64,000 bases of DNA from Diploptera punctata (GCA_030220185.1 JASPKZ010007283.1:581001-645000); one strand, 5' to 3'; positions 32,815 through 42,876 are shown, counted from the stretch's first letter. The notes: generated by a model from the letters alone, not told the origin. Numbers and translations are program-made.

Positions 32815-33010
32815 AATATTACTTAGACACCTCTTTTTTCAGTCTTAAAGACTATTTTACAAGCCTGAAAATATCCAGACTCGCGACTCATGGTTCAAAG
32901 TCCCTCCCAGAGGACTTGTTCCTTGGATTCTTCCATCCTTAAAAATTCCATTTTTTAAAATCTGCAACCCTTGGAATTAGAGACATTGAACATAATTCCT
33001 AGACCAATGC
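32815..33010 (-). repeat. SINE-B copy
   Basis: CAAGCCTGAAAATATCCAGA, CAAAGTCCCTCCCAGAGGAC and TTGTTCCTTGGATTCTTCCA match the other copies. The tRNA-like end is eroded (GACATTGAACATAATTCCTA). Confidence 0.65.
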
Positions 33011-33179
33011 AGGGCAGGGAAAGAAATGAAGACTGATGTATTGCAACAGCTTATCTGGGCAATGCAGTGACACAAAGAAACCGGGCATTGGTAAAGTGCT
33101 TCCGCTACAGTTCTGCCTTATGTGCCATTAAATAATACACTCAGTTTAACTCTGGATTAACTATAAAAATATTCCATGT

Positions 33180-33370
33180 TTCCATTTCATTCTTCATTTG
33201 TGCCAAATGTTCTGCCCATTGCAGTCTGTGAGACTAAATTGTTCCTATTACATCTGGGTTTTCATGTTGCTCACTGTTTTGTAATTTTTCTATTCACCTG
33301 TTTATTCATTTCTCTGAAGTCCAAAAATGCTCCTAAGCACTTTGTACTAATAATTCTTCAAAACTTGAAG
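33180..33370 (-). pseudogene. LINE 3' remnant, minus strand
   Basis: TTCTGCCCATTGCAGTCTGT is the inverse of the C-terminal coding block seen at 46388-46410 (RLQWAGHVAR). It continues with the LINE tail TGTTGCTCACTGTTTTGTAA, shared with 60750-60770. Short and decayed. Confidence 0.6.
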
Positions 33371-34060
33371 AAAGTAACACTATGAGGTATTAATAACACC
33401 TCACTTCATATTTTGTCTTCTTCTTAGACTGGTTTTGGGTAATTAATTCTCCATTCTCAGTAAGTATTTTCTCTATTAAATTTGGAATTTTTAACATTAT
33501 GAGGTTCAATTCATAAGAATTAAATAAATTGTGATTATTTCTTACCTCATACTTATATGTTCCTTTAAACACAGAACTGCAGTATCGGCGACTCCTTGTC
33601 ACCATCGTCAGCTGTAAAACATATAAGTATGAGGTAAGAAATAATCACGATTTATTTAATTCTTAAGTATTTTCTCGACCATTATTCTGTCGTGGCAATT
33701 CATTATTTCTTCCTCCTCAATCTGTTGGTAGATTAATGAATCTCCAAATCAAATAATATTCCTCAGGAATTTCTAAATTCATTAATTTCTCCTTTTATTT
33801 TAATATGGATTTTGGTTTCTGGAAAAAAAATCTACATAAAAAAAAAGAACAAAATAACCAATTTTTGAAATTCTTGGGAATGTGATATGATTTGGAGGTT
33901 CATAGGTCTACCAACAGATGGAGAAGAAAACAGTGAATCACCACAACAGAATAACGGCTGAGAAAATACTGAGGATGGAGAATTAATTAGCCTGCTCTGA
34001 AACTAATTTAAGAAGAAGACAAAAATGTATAATTAATATTAAAATAAACTCATAATCATT
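33371..34060. mobile_element. Head-to-head PLE 3' ends (PLE-9 minus, PLE-10 plus)
   Basis: Left half (33371-33830, minus): CACTATGAGGTATTAATAAC with CACCTCACTTC, hammerhead remnant CTGAGAATGGAG, and the inverse of a FEIPEE-like C-terminus. Right half (33840-34060, plus): FEILGNVIWRFIGLPTDGEE-like coding, then CTGAGGATGGAG...CTCTGAAAC at 33972-34004. Copy F hairpin is nested at 33474-33663. It ends 80 bp before the last exon. Confidence 0.65.
33474..33663. mobile_element. Solo pLTR hairpin (copy F) with hammerhead motif
   Basis: A 190-bp insert between perfect 13-bp repeats TAAGTATTTTCTC (33461-33473 and 33664-33676). Edges and arms match copy D. Minus-strand hammerhead: stem I ACAG (33612-33615) with CTGT inside 33567-33574, core CTGACGA (33605-33611), stem II GGTGAC/GTCGCC (6 pairs), GATAC, then ACTGCAGTT giving an AC/GU stem III and a GUU site. 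All stems form; GATA instead of GAAA is the one fault. Confidence 0.85.
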
Positions 34061-34141
34061 TCTTCTTTCTTAAAGTAAAAGACCATTACGCATCCATACT
34101 TGCACTGCATGTCATTAATTGAATCATTTGTATTATTGTAG

Positions 34142-34207
34142 GATGTGTGCTCAACCTACAGGAAGATGAGAGAACTGGTGATGCCCATTAAATCCTGGCG
34201 CTCATAA
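34142..34207 (+). CDS. Asteroid-like gene, last exon and stop
   Basis: 66 nt including TAA at 34205-34207. The acceptor is TATTATTGTAG. It encodes DVCSTYRKMRELVMPIKSWR-S. With the four upstream exons the assembled C-terminal part is 286 residues (861 nt, divisible by three). No AATAAA was found between the stop and the hAT insertion at 34373; the first one lies inside the hAT end at about 34439. The coding end is firm, the gene name less so. Confidence 0.75.
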   Translation, partial: DVCSTYRKMRELVMPIKSWRS

Positions 34208-34372
34208 TCATTGTATTGTATACAATGGATGCAACATGAACAAGTCTAAAAGCACTTCTAATATTTAATAGAGTCTACTGTTGTGACTTTGTAATTTGTT
34301 ATAAGGTTTTGATAATTGCGAATTTTGTTAAATATAGTTTTTTGAAATATTGTTTGAATGTATTTCCATAAC

Positions 34373-36778
34373 CAGTGGTGGCTCGTGCCGAACATCTGGA
34401 GTGTGCTATAAAAATTAACATGGAATATTGTATAAAAAAATAAATAAATATTATACTGATGTTTTTATTAGTGATTTAACATTTCTCACTGAAAGAAAAT
34501 TTTTCTCTTCAAATATAAATATTATACTACTCACTCAATGGCAAAAAATAAAGTCCATATGATGATTCTCCTTACTGCACTCAATCTCTCTTGCATTGAA
34601 CCCTTCTATGATGAAAAAATAAGTCTTCTCAATTGAAAGAACTTCAAGTGCACTTAATCGTTCTTGTAACATGGTGTTCTGAAGGAAAGTTTTTATTCTT
34701 TTAAGGGAGGACAAGCTTCTTGACAAATCATGTTGGAGGTTGCTTTCTTTACAGAATTTAATAAACAATTTAATAAACTGTCCTTGTATTCGAATAACAT
34801 ATTAACAGTACTCAATTTGAAATTCCACTTTGTGGTCCAAAGGGATGCAACAAGCCGTCACTGCTTGTAAGTACTGATACTCGCTGCAGTAACCTTGATG
34901 TGAAAACAAGGATAGCTGAAAGATTCTCAGATGCATCATTTCACTTGGTGCGCATAACAGTGAAAGAAATGAGCATTAGGAAAATGTTTTATTTTTGTTT
35001 TGGCTTCTTCTGCTCCACAATCATTGCATTTGCACTGTCATAGGTTTCAGCTATGTTTTTGTGCAGTGAATCCTTGAATATTGTATCTAATTCATTTAAA
35101 ATTCATTTAGAAATTGCATCTGCGTTTTGTCCCTCTGGATTAAAAACATCTCTAGAATATTTCATATGAAAGACCATTAATCTCTCATCTCGTAGCAAAA
35201 CACTCTCACTGACAGTGTCTGATCGGAAATATCTGTAGTCTCAATGGCCATTATTGCTATAATTTGTCTCGTTTCATTTCTTCTATTATCAACTTCCGAT
35301 AAGTTTCCAATATGCAATTCAACAATTAATGATGAATGGTTTTTGATGTCCCCATAAAAATCTGATTAGTGATTTCATGTGTTGTTTCACTGCATTGTCT
35401 ACATTAGAAATTAAATATGTTTATCCGAAGAAAACTCTCAAATTATCAGACATATCACACTCATCATGCCCCCATTACACGAACTCAAAGACACAACAGA
35501 ATTTTATACAATAAATTATTCTGGAAAGTACGTATATATTTTTTGCTTATCTATTGTGTTTTTCTGTGTGTTTATGATAGATGCAACTTATCTGTGTTGC
35601 GATATATTCACATTCCTAAAACACTAAGATATATAACATTATTCATGTCTCACATTTTTCTTTCTTTTTTAATTAACGCATTAAGATACCCTAAATCAGT
35701 CACACCGACTATAATCCATGCATCATTGTTACCAAAATGCAGGCATTAGGAAACAAAAGAGATCATTCACAATGTCATTGGGCCTATCCAGACACCCAAT
35801 CATGATCATTACATCTGTCTGTTGAACTTTCGTGTGTAAGTCGATTTATTTATTTTATTTATTTTTTATAGTAAGGTTCAGTATAGACCTACCTAATTGT
35901 TTTATTTGAATATTCTCTTCGAATTGTCTGCTGTAGGAAGATATTTCTAATAAATTGTCTACAGAATTCCCCATCCCTTATAAATATAACGGACCTCTTT
36001 CAAATACTAATTATAATTTATAGCACTTCGAACCGATCAAATTTCACTTTACGTTCAAACTGCACTGTGTCCTTCAAAACAGAAAACATACATATGCATA
36101 CTGTTTAAACAAATGTTTGGAGAGGAGAACCGCAAAAAAATGTGATAGTGTTGCCAACGGTGCTTTCTTAAGTTATGCTTAAACGTACTCAGAAACAATT
36201 AAATATCAATACTAAACATTCTTTTTTCTTAAGTTATGTAGTTAGGAATTAATACTATGAGGTTTAAAGAACAACCAAACAATATTAATATTCTTTTTTC
36301 TATTACTATATGTATAATAAATGCAAAATGCTTATTGTAGGAAAAAAATAAGAGGTAAAAATTTGCATTAAAATGAAAACTAAAAAAAAACCATATTGAT
36401 ATATAAAAATTAATCAGTACAACAATGTACATAGAAATTGCCGTCGGCACGTCATGCTGGAAAAATGACAGCCACAGCTGTGATGAAATAGACGAAACAA
36501 AATTTAGTCTCTGCACATGCGCATAGATAAGATGGAAAGTTCAGAAAACAAAAATTTGGTTTCTGCACACATGCGATGCAAGATTCAATACTGCTGTACT
36601 ATTCACAGCACACTCCAAAGACATTGGAGATTGGAATGAAAAAGAAGAGTGCGTGAAAAGCCAGCATAAATAAAGAAACCCGCGCTGTTTAAAATATAAT
36701 TTTTTTTTTTCAGTACTTTTTCCCCCTCACAATTAAGTGTGTTGCAGCACCTCAGCACATAAGGAGCGGCCGCCACTG
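34373..36778 (-). mobile_element. hAT DNA transposon, 2.4 kb, inactive
   Basis: Ends CAGTGGTGGCTCGTGCC and (inverse) CAGTGGCGGCCGCTCCTT, with an 8-bp target duplication TCCATAAC at 34365-34372 and 36779-36786. Both are hallmarks of hAT elements. The coding remnant is on the minus strand at 34535-35400. The interior 35400-36700 is AT-rich, partly from other repeats (a PLE-edge-like ACTATGAGGTTTA at about 36254). Confidence 0.9.
34535..35400 (-). pseudogene. hAT transposase C-terminal remnant
   Basis: 34768-34535 (minus) encodes SSLKRIKTFLQNTMLQERLS followed by ALEVLSIEK, the hAT C-terminal dimerisation (hATC) signature of ZMYM1-like hAT proteins. Upstream decayed coding extends to about 35400 with stops, and the catalytic DDE region is not recoverable. 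Without a complete transposase the copy cannot move by itself. Confidence 0.8.
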
Positions 36779-37589
36779 TCCATAACATGAAAATTGTTTT
36801 GAATGCTTATAATATGTTGGATATCTTGACACTCAGTTTCACTAATGAATCTAAATAATTTACAAATTGTCTAAACATGTACATAGGTAATATACAAAAA
36901 TTCCATTCCACAGATAAATATCATTTCTAACTCTGCATGCTAAATTAACTCTATTTTGCTTCTCATAAAATTTTAACATATTGTTTTCTGTTGAAAAGTG
37001 ACTGTCATGAGGGAGATTTGCTTTATTATTGTTATTATTTCTCAGCTTTTATGTCTCTAATATAGTGATTTGTTTTTCTTTAATGGATTACAGCACTGAA
37101 CTCTCAAAAAAAAAAATTAGTTTCCATATAGGAAAAAAAAAAACACAAACATACTTTCAGTTTGGTAGTTCCATTAATGATATATTATAATTGGATTGAT
37201 AATTTAACACTAAAATAATAAAGCATTTTATTATTAGGCCTGAGAAAGAAAACAATATCACATAAAATAATTCAGAATACACTCACTCAGCAAGGGCTGT
37301 AGTCACATCACTCCTAGAAAGCAAGTCTGTGCATGATTCAACTTGTTGCAACATGTATAAACATTTCATAGTTAAATATGGGAAATAACATTATGAGGTT
37401 CTTAATTCGTAAATTAATGAGTCATATTTAAACATCTTACCTCATATTTTATGTTTCTTTAAACACAGGGACTAGTTTTCAAGATCAGGATCTCTCTCAT
37501 TTTCAACCGACATTATGACTAACGGATTTTCGTTTGATTTATTTATGGGTTATTTTGATTGTCACCAATGCTTATCCTTGGATGTTTAA

Positions 37590-37744
37590 ATGTTGATATA
37601 GATATGTGGATGATATTTTCTCTGTAATAAACTCTAAATGTATTGAAGATGTATTGAAATTATCCAACCTTCAAGATGAAACTGTAAAATTTACTATGGA
37701 ATTGGAAAAGGATAAACAAATCACATTTTTGGACCTTTACTTAA
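37590..37744 (+). pseudogene. PLE-11 reverse transcriptase, part 1
   Basis: Encodes R-YVDDIFSVINSKCIEDVLK and ETVKFTMELEKDKQITFLDL up to the TTAA target at 37741-37744. With one TTAA removed, the frame runs straight on into 40222 (IRNELQGKIEFNIYRKDTH). The piggyBac insertion is therefore what broke this stretch. Confidence 0.85.
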
Positions 37745-40217
37745 CCCGTCAGAACATGCGCATAATTTTGCACCGTTACCACACGCGCTGGGTATTTTTT
37801 ACCCGAAACTTTATTAAGTGATATTAACAGCAAAATGTAATTTTTATGAATATTCTATAATTATATCTTTATTTTGACCATGTCTATCCTTCATTTGACC
37901 ATGTCAAAATTATTTATTGTTTAATTTAACAATACATAAAATAAGATCTAAGTATGTACTACATTTTCTTCACAAAGATACTGTAGTATAATGTATTAGT
38001 TCAGTGCCAACAAAAATTATGAAAATGTCACACACTATGTTCACTTCCTGAATCGGGATTTGCCCCCCCCCCCCTAAAAATAAACAATGCTCATGAGCAT
38101 TAACTACGCAATAATGTTCTTCAGAAAAATACTGCAATATTATGTTTCTTGTTCAGTGCTAACACTAATTAGAAATAAATAATGGTTATAGCATTTGGGA
38201 GCCACTCACTCAAACACTATTGTCACTTCCAGCATCAGAATTGACACACTCCTCACAGAAAGGCACAGAATATTCTTTACAGATCATCTTGGCACAGCAG
38301 TGGCATGAAGTAGTTGTTTTACGATCTTTCTTCTTCGGACATACTTCACATCGAACTGAAGACATCTTCATACGTTTCTGTGTTGATTTGGTTTGTTCCT
38401 CCACACCAGCCAATCTTGGAATAGTGGATCTGAGGTCCAAAGTTAAATATGCAATCTCAACCGATGAGCCAAATGATCTTTCACCAAGGCGAGAGCAATT
38501 TCTTTTAGAAAAGATCGGCGGATGACATGTCCTTGTGAAGTTGAATTGTTGATTTTATAAATAACAAGAGAGTTAATTGATGTGATGTTGAGAAGCCCAA
38601 AAAACACTGTAAGTGGCCAGCGTGAGATTTCCTGGAAACGCTGTATGTACCGCATAGTTCATTGACGTATCAATTTCCTCCTTTAGTACCATTATAAAAT
38701 GTTACTAGTTCTGGCTTCTTTTGAACTCCGGTGTCTGGATCAATTGCATTATCATAATGCATAGTGGATGCCACTAGAATGACTTTTCCCGGCTTTGGTA
38801 CATAGGAAGTGAGAGTCAGTCTATCGTGGTATCCAAAAATACTAGAAAATTTTTCACTTTTTTTGCACAAATTCCGGCTGAATCTCACGTTTATTTACCC
38901 TTACAGTTCCAACACAAGTTAAGTTGTGATTGTTGAGAAGTGTTTTGGCAAGTGGAACACTCATGAACCAATTATCAAACGTGACGTTTCTTCCAGTGCC
39001 ACTAATAGGTATAATCAATCGTTTGACAACATCAGCTGGGGAATTTGATTGCCGGTATGTACCTTCTGGTATATTTCCAGCTTCAACACATAGAAGGTGC
39101 GGGAATCAGCCAGACCAAATATTTTGATACCATACTTGGCTGGTTTGCTTTTGATATACTGTCTGAATAGACAGTTTCCTCGGAAAGGCTCCCAATTTCT
39201 CATCTATCGTACAATATTCAGAAATTGTATAACTTTTCTGAAAGTTCTTTATGATAGCTTTGAAAACATCTCTTTTTGGAGCAAGCCTATCTGTCACCTT
39301 TCTTATTTCCCTTATGGTGCTGTCGTCAAATCGAAGGTACCGCAAAAGAAAAAAGAATCTATTTATTCCCATTGTTGCTGAAAACAGAGGGATTCCTGTT
39401 CCACTAGTTGACCATAGATCTGTAGCATTGAGTTTAGCTGATCTCAGTGCACCAGCATAATATAAACAAACCAAACAGTGCCTTTATCTCAGCTATATTA
39501 GTTGGCAAAGCATCACGCTCGCGAACAAAATTATTCTGGATGGACCTAATGTAAATAGTTGTATATTTTACAATATCACCAATGATACCATCATCTATTA
39601 GACATGACCAGGTTTCTATAGAGAATTTTGCATGGCGAGCGTCTCCCTTACAGCCCGGAAGATGAGTAACTATATTGCATGCTATGGTCCTAACATTTTG
39701 ATGTGGTACATTTTTTCTCCAAGAAGTTCCATCTTTACCTTTGTAACTAACAAACTGAGACAGTGGACCATCATCCTCAGAGTCTTCATCACTCATAGTT
39801 GCTTCCTGTTCTGTATCAGAATTATGTTCACTTTCGGAGAGATGATCGGCTTCATCTCCTGATTCGTGTTCAATAACATCTTCATCTTCTTCTTCATTTA
39901 GCCAGTTTACTATTTTGTCCACTTTGCCTATATTTTAAGTCCATTTTGTAATGGAAAATATAAATGGTGCACAAATAAAATGATTCACTATCTATGTTAC
40001 TTATTCACACACGCTGGGTAATTCTTATCCAATCTTGATATATGCATCATAAACTCCTGCAGTCACAAGAAAACTAACTAAATCTTACATACAACAATGC
40101 AAAAATATCTGAAAGAAAGGTACTGAAAACAGCAGATAAATTTAAATTCAAACACAGTGTTGCCAACAAAAAGAAAAACGTCTGGGTATTTTTTACCCTG
40201 GCGCGTGTGCTTACGGG
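37745..40217 (-). mobile_element. piggyBac transposon, 2.47 kb, inactive
   Basis: Flanked by TTAA at 37741-37744 and 40218-40221. The terminal inverted sequences start CCCGTCAGAACATGCGC (left) and CCCGTAAGCACACGCGCC (right, inverse). Subterminal motifs CACACGCGCTGGGTATTTTT (left) and ACACACGCTGGGTAATTCTT (about 40008) recur. The transposase remnant lies on the minus strand. Confidence 0.95.
38210..39922 (-). pseudogene. piggyBac transposase (frameshifted)
   Basis: Order on the minus strand: acidic N-terminus (39922-39700, DEDVIEHESGDEADHLSESE); IVKYTTIYIRSIQNNFVRER (39560); ATMGINRFFFLLRYLRFDDS and APKRDVFKAIIKNFQ (39400-39240); EYCTIDEKLGAFPRKL with a catalytic-type D (39205); TSYVPKPGKVILVASTMHYD (38800); LVTFYNGTKGG (38690). 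A C-terminal Cys-rich finger follows (38360-38250, CEVCPKKK, CHCCAKMIC, FCEEC). Family length is about 560-600 residues, and the pieces span nearly all of it. Frameshifts near 39450, 39100 and 38660 and other breaks disable it. The enzyme would cut and paste at TTAA. Confidence 0.9.
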
Positions 40218-40500
40218 TTAATAAGGAATGAACTACAAGGAAAAATTGAATTCAATATATATAGGAAGGATACTCATACAGACAATTATATAGAATCTGC
40301 AGGTTTCAATCATATTGTGCATAAACATGCAATTTTCAACAGTTTGATATATAGATTATTAAATGTTCCATTAAATGAAGAAGATTTTAAGAAAGAATAC
40401 AATCACATTTTAAACATTGCCAATTTAAATGGTTTTGGAAAAGAAATAATTATAAATAAATTAAAGAAATTCAGGCAACAAAAAAGATTATAAGAATACA
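40218..40500 (+). pseudogene. PLE-11 reverse transcriptase, part 2
   Basis: Continues from 37744: KIEFNIYRKDTHTDNYIESA, GFNHIVHKHAIFNSLIYRLL, NVPLNEEDFKKEYNHILNIA and NLNGFGKEIIINKLKKF. This is the RT thumb and C-terminal helix region, open for about 85 codons, which suggests the PLE was fairly young when piggyBac landed. Confidence 0.85.
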
Positions 40501-40539
40501 CTACCCTGCAATCTGATTCAAAGAAAGGAAAACAATTTA

Positions 40540-41072
40540 AGAAAATTACTTATCATCCTCAAATACATAAAAAATTTTTAAAAAAATTCAAGAAATTTAA
40601 TATTACATTGGCATCGATAAATAAATTTAGCCTTGGTAATCTATTAATAACTAATAAGAAATTGAACACCCCAGATAGCAAAAGATCTGGAATTTATCAA
40701 ATTAATTGTAAGGACTGCAATAAAGTATACATAGGAAAAACAAAAAGAAATTTGGACACTCACACTAAGTAACACTTTAGAAATATTAAAAATGGTAAAA
40801 TTGAAAAATCAGCTATTGTAGCACATAGTTTATTGGAGAATCATAAAATTGAAAAAGAAGGCTAACTTTTAAAACATTTGAAGAAACCTTTAGAATTGAC
40901 AATTTGGGAGAAGATATATATTAAGAAGAACAAATTTAGATCCATGAATTTCGAGATTCCTGATGAACGTGACTTCATCTCAAAGTTCATCAAATCAACA
41001 CCAAATGGCAACATTATTCATGGAGATTCCAACGATTCCAACAAAAATCTGTTAGTCAATAATGTCAGTTGA
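40540..41072 (+). pseudogene. PLE-11 linker, GIY-YIG and C-terminus
   Basis: Linker KKITYHPQIHKKF-like (40540-40575); GIY-YIG: RSGIYQINCKDCNKVYIGKT followed by KRNLDTHTK and a stop at 40770; NIKNGKIEKSAIVAHSLLEN; then ELTIWEKIYIKKNKFRSMNF and EIPDERDFISKFIKS to 41071. GIY and YIG residues are intact, with two stops in the domain. Confidence 0.85.
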
Positions 41073-41186
41073 AAATGAGAGAGATCCTGCTCTTGAAAAC
41101 TAGTTCCTTTGTTTAAAGAAGCATAAAATATGAGGTAAGATGTAAAAATATGACTCATTAATTTATGTGTAAACTTCCTAAAATTA

Positions 41187-41280
41187 AATATTAATTACAA
41201 CTTCTTAAGTTACAAGGAAGAAACAAAAATTAATATTGAGGTAAGATGTCCAGACTAAAAATAATATAATGTGTAAACAT
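41187..41280 (+). repeat. PLE pLTR fragment
   Basis: ATTAATATTGAGGTAAGATG followed by AGACTAAAAATAATATAATG. Matches 1280-1320 and 47995-48035. An isolated half of a hairpin with an AG|GTAAGA donor motif. Confidence 0.6.
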
Positions 41281-41384
41281 ATTTGAAGAGAAAAATTATA
41301 TAATCAATTGAGTTGGTGTTTACGTGATGAAAATCCATATTTATTAATTAGATAAAAATAAAACATAGTTTTATTTTATTATAT

Positions 41385-41432
41385 AATTCAATGACAGCTG
41401 TTTCGGTACACTGTACCTTCTTCAGACATGTT
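41385..41432 (-). ncRNA. Hammerhead ribozyme-like motif, PLE-12 3' end
   Basis: Minus strand: CTGAAGA (41419-41425), stem II GGTAC/GTACC (41413-41417 with 41405-41409, loop of 3), GAAAC (41400-41404), AGCT loop and GTC (41393-41395), i.e. stem III AC/GU. The core is perfect. Stem I is weak (A-U, then U-G). Confidence 0.6.
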
Positions 41433-41689
41433 AACAAATTATGAATTGTGTTCCAACTGATCTAAGCAACAATACAACAATATTTATTTAAATTTTTTAA
41501 TTTAGCAAAGGGGATTCATTGAAATCAAATTGAGAATTTAACAGTTTTTTACTACTTTTAAATGTATTAATTTCTACAGCCTCCAAAAGATCTAACTTCT
41601 TACCCTTATCACAAACATGTAAAATTTCAAAATTTGGATCGAAACAATGATTAAATTAGAATAGGTGGTTAGCATATTTTGAATTTTCT

Positions 41690-41970
41690 AAATTTCTGTT
41701 ATATGCTCTCATGTGCTCCTTTATCCGAGAGATGAAAGGTCTACCAGTTTGTCCTATATAGACATTGTCACATGTGCCACACTTCAATTTATATACACCT
41801 GATAATTTTTCTTTTTTATTTTGGTTTTATTGTTTTTTATTATATTTTGTACAGTTTTATTAGTTTTAAATGCCACATTAATGTTCAACTTTTTAAAGTG
41901 TTTAGATATTTTATTTGAAAGTGGGCCTATGTATGACATTACGACATATTTCTTTATGTTTTCTTTGGGT
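41690..41970 (-). pseudogene. PLE-12 GIY-YIG endonuclease
   Basis: Minus strand: LSNKISKHFKKLNINVAFKT linker, then KLSGVYKLKCGTCDNVYIGQ and TGRPFISRIKEHMRAYNRNL. GVY...YIGQTGR is the GIY-YIG core with the catalytic Arg context (RIKEH). Open from about 41975 to 41660; stops follow, for example near 41655. This is the best-preserved GIY-YIG domain in the window. Confidence 0.85.
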
Positions 41971-41987
41971 AAAGGAAAAACTTTGTT

Positions 41988-42852
41988 TTATTTGAAGAGA
42001 AAAATTTTCGCCTAGACCGGGACTCGAACCCGGGACCCTTGGCTTTCCGGGCCAAGTGCTCTACCAACTGAGCTACCGAGGCGAGTTACGATCTAGACGC
42101 AAATTTTTCTCTTATGTACGTTGTAATTCTCTCGCGCCAAATGCTTGAAACCATAGCTTCTATCTTTGCAAATGGCGGCTTCTTAGTTAAGAAGACATTT
42201 ATTGGGAATTTAACACTACTTTATAGCCAGTAGGGCTTCTATTGACGATTTTATTATTAATTTAACACTTCTCATAGAAGGATAAATTATATTTGAAGAG
42301 AAAAATTTTCGCCTAGACCGGGACTCGAACCCGGGACCCTTGGCTTTCCGGGCCAAGTGCTCTACCAACTGAGCTACCGAGGCGAGTTACGATCTAGACG
42401 CAAATTTTTCTCTTATGTACGTTGTAATTCCCTCGCGCCAAATGCTTGAAACCATAGCTTCTATCTTTGCAAATGGCGGCTTCTTAGTTAAGAAGACATT
42501 TATTGGGAATTTAACACTACTTTATAGCCAGTAGGGCTTCTATTGACGATTTTATTATTAATTTAACACTTCTCATAGAAGGATAAATTATATTTGAAGA
42601 ATAAGAAACTAAGAAGCCGCCATTTGCAAAGATAGAAGCTAAGGTTTCAAGCATTTGGCGCGAGGGAATTACAACGTACATAAGAGAAAAATTTGCGTCT
42701 AGATCGTAACTCGCCTCGGTAGCTCAGTTGGTAGAGCACTTGGCCCGGAAAGCCAAGGGTCCCGGGTTCGAGTCCCCGTCTAGGCGAAAATTTTTCTCTT
42801 CAAATATAATTTATCCTTCTATGAGAAGTGTTAAATTAATAATAAAATCGTC
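41988..42852. mobile_element. tRNA-module element 3 (two direct units and one inverted)
   Basis: An 865-bp insert in PLE-12 between 12-bp repeats AAAAACTTTGTT (41976-41987 and 42853-42864). Two direct units 301 bp apart each contain TTTGAAGAGAAAAATTTTCG, a minus-strand tRNA-like body (42010-42083, 42311-42384), AAATGGCGGCTTCTTAGTTA and the TCTCATAGAAGGATAAATTA tail. A third unit is inverted (plus-strand body 42712-42786). Near-identical units suggest recent amplification. Confidence 0.9.
42712..42786 (+). other. tRNA-like body (representative of the array)
   Basis: Acceptor GCCTCGG / TCTAGGC (one mismatch, one wobble), D arm GCTC/GAGC with GGTA in the loop, T arm CCGGG with TTCGAGT. The anticodon arm pairs CTTGGC/GCCAAG with loop CCGGAAA. 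Position 33 is C instead of the invariant U, and the T arm here has CCCCG. These are reasons to call it tRNA-derived, not a working tRNA. A and B boxes could still drive Pol III. Confidence 0.6.
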
Positions 42853-42876
42853 AAAAACTTTGTTAATTGCTTTTTT

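Larger units (their letters stand above)
25588..34141 (+). other. Last intron of Asteroid-like gene, about 8.6 kb
   Basis: GTATGT...TATTATTGTAG, phase 0. It holds a near full-length minus-strand PLE, its plus-strand partner, tRNA-module repeats, SINE-B, a LINE tail and a PLE end pair. 29600-31300 is AT-rich with no recognised element. Confidence 0.7.
37380..41170 (+). mobile_element. Penelope-like element PLE-11, split by piggyBac
   Basis: The left pLTR (37389-37520, ACATTATGAGGTTCTTAATT and CATCTTACCTCATATTTTAT) is in inverse orientation to the right pLTR (41057-41165, ATAAAATATGAGGTAAGATG). Between them lie an RT segment (37590-37744 and 40218-40500), linker (40540-40640), GIY-YIG (40685-40770) and C-terminus (40878-41070). 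The piggyBac element occupies 37745-40217. The RT N-terminal part is missing. Confidence 0.85.

Noticed and set aside
35417..35749. 110-codon open frame inside the hAT element
   Set aside because: On the strand opposite the transposase, with no motif; treated as chance.
38056..38070. Poly-C run as a regulatory G-quadruplex
   Set aside because: A single homopolymer inside the piggyBac element, without the four spaced G-tracts needed; likely simple slippage.
38220..39460. Plus-strand open frames over the piggyBac region
   Set aside because: They are antisense shadows of the transposase remnant on the minus strand.
42010..42786. Functional tRNA genes (three copies)
   Set aside because: The anticodon loop has C in place of the invariant U33, the arm has an extra pair, and the acceptor has a mismatch. 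All copies sit in a repeated element with a target duplication. Called tRNA-derived modules instead.
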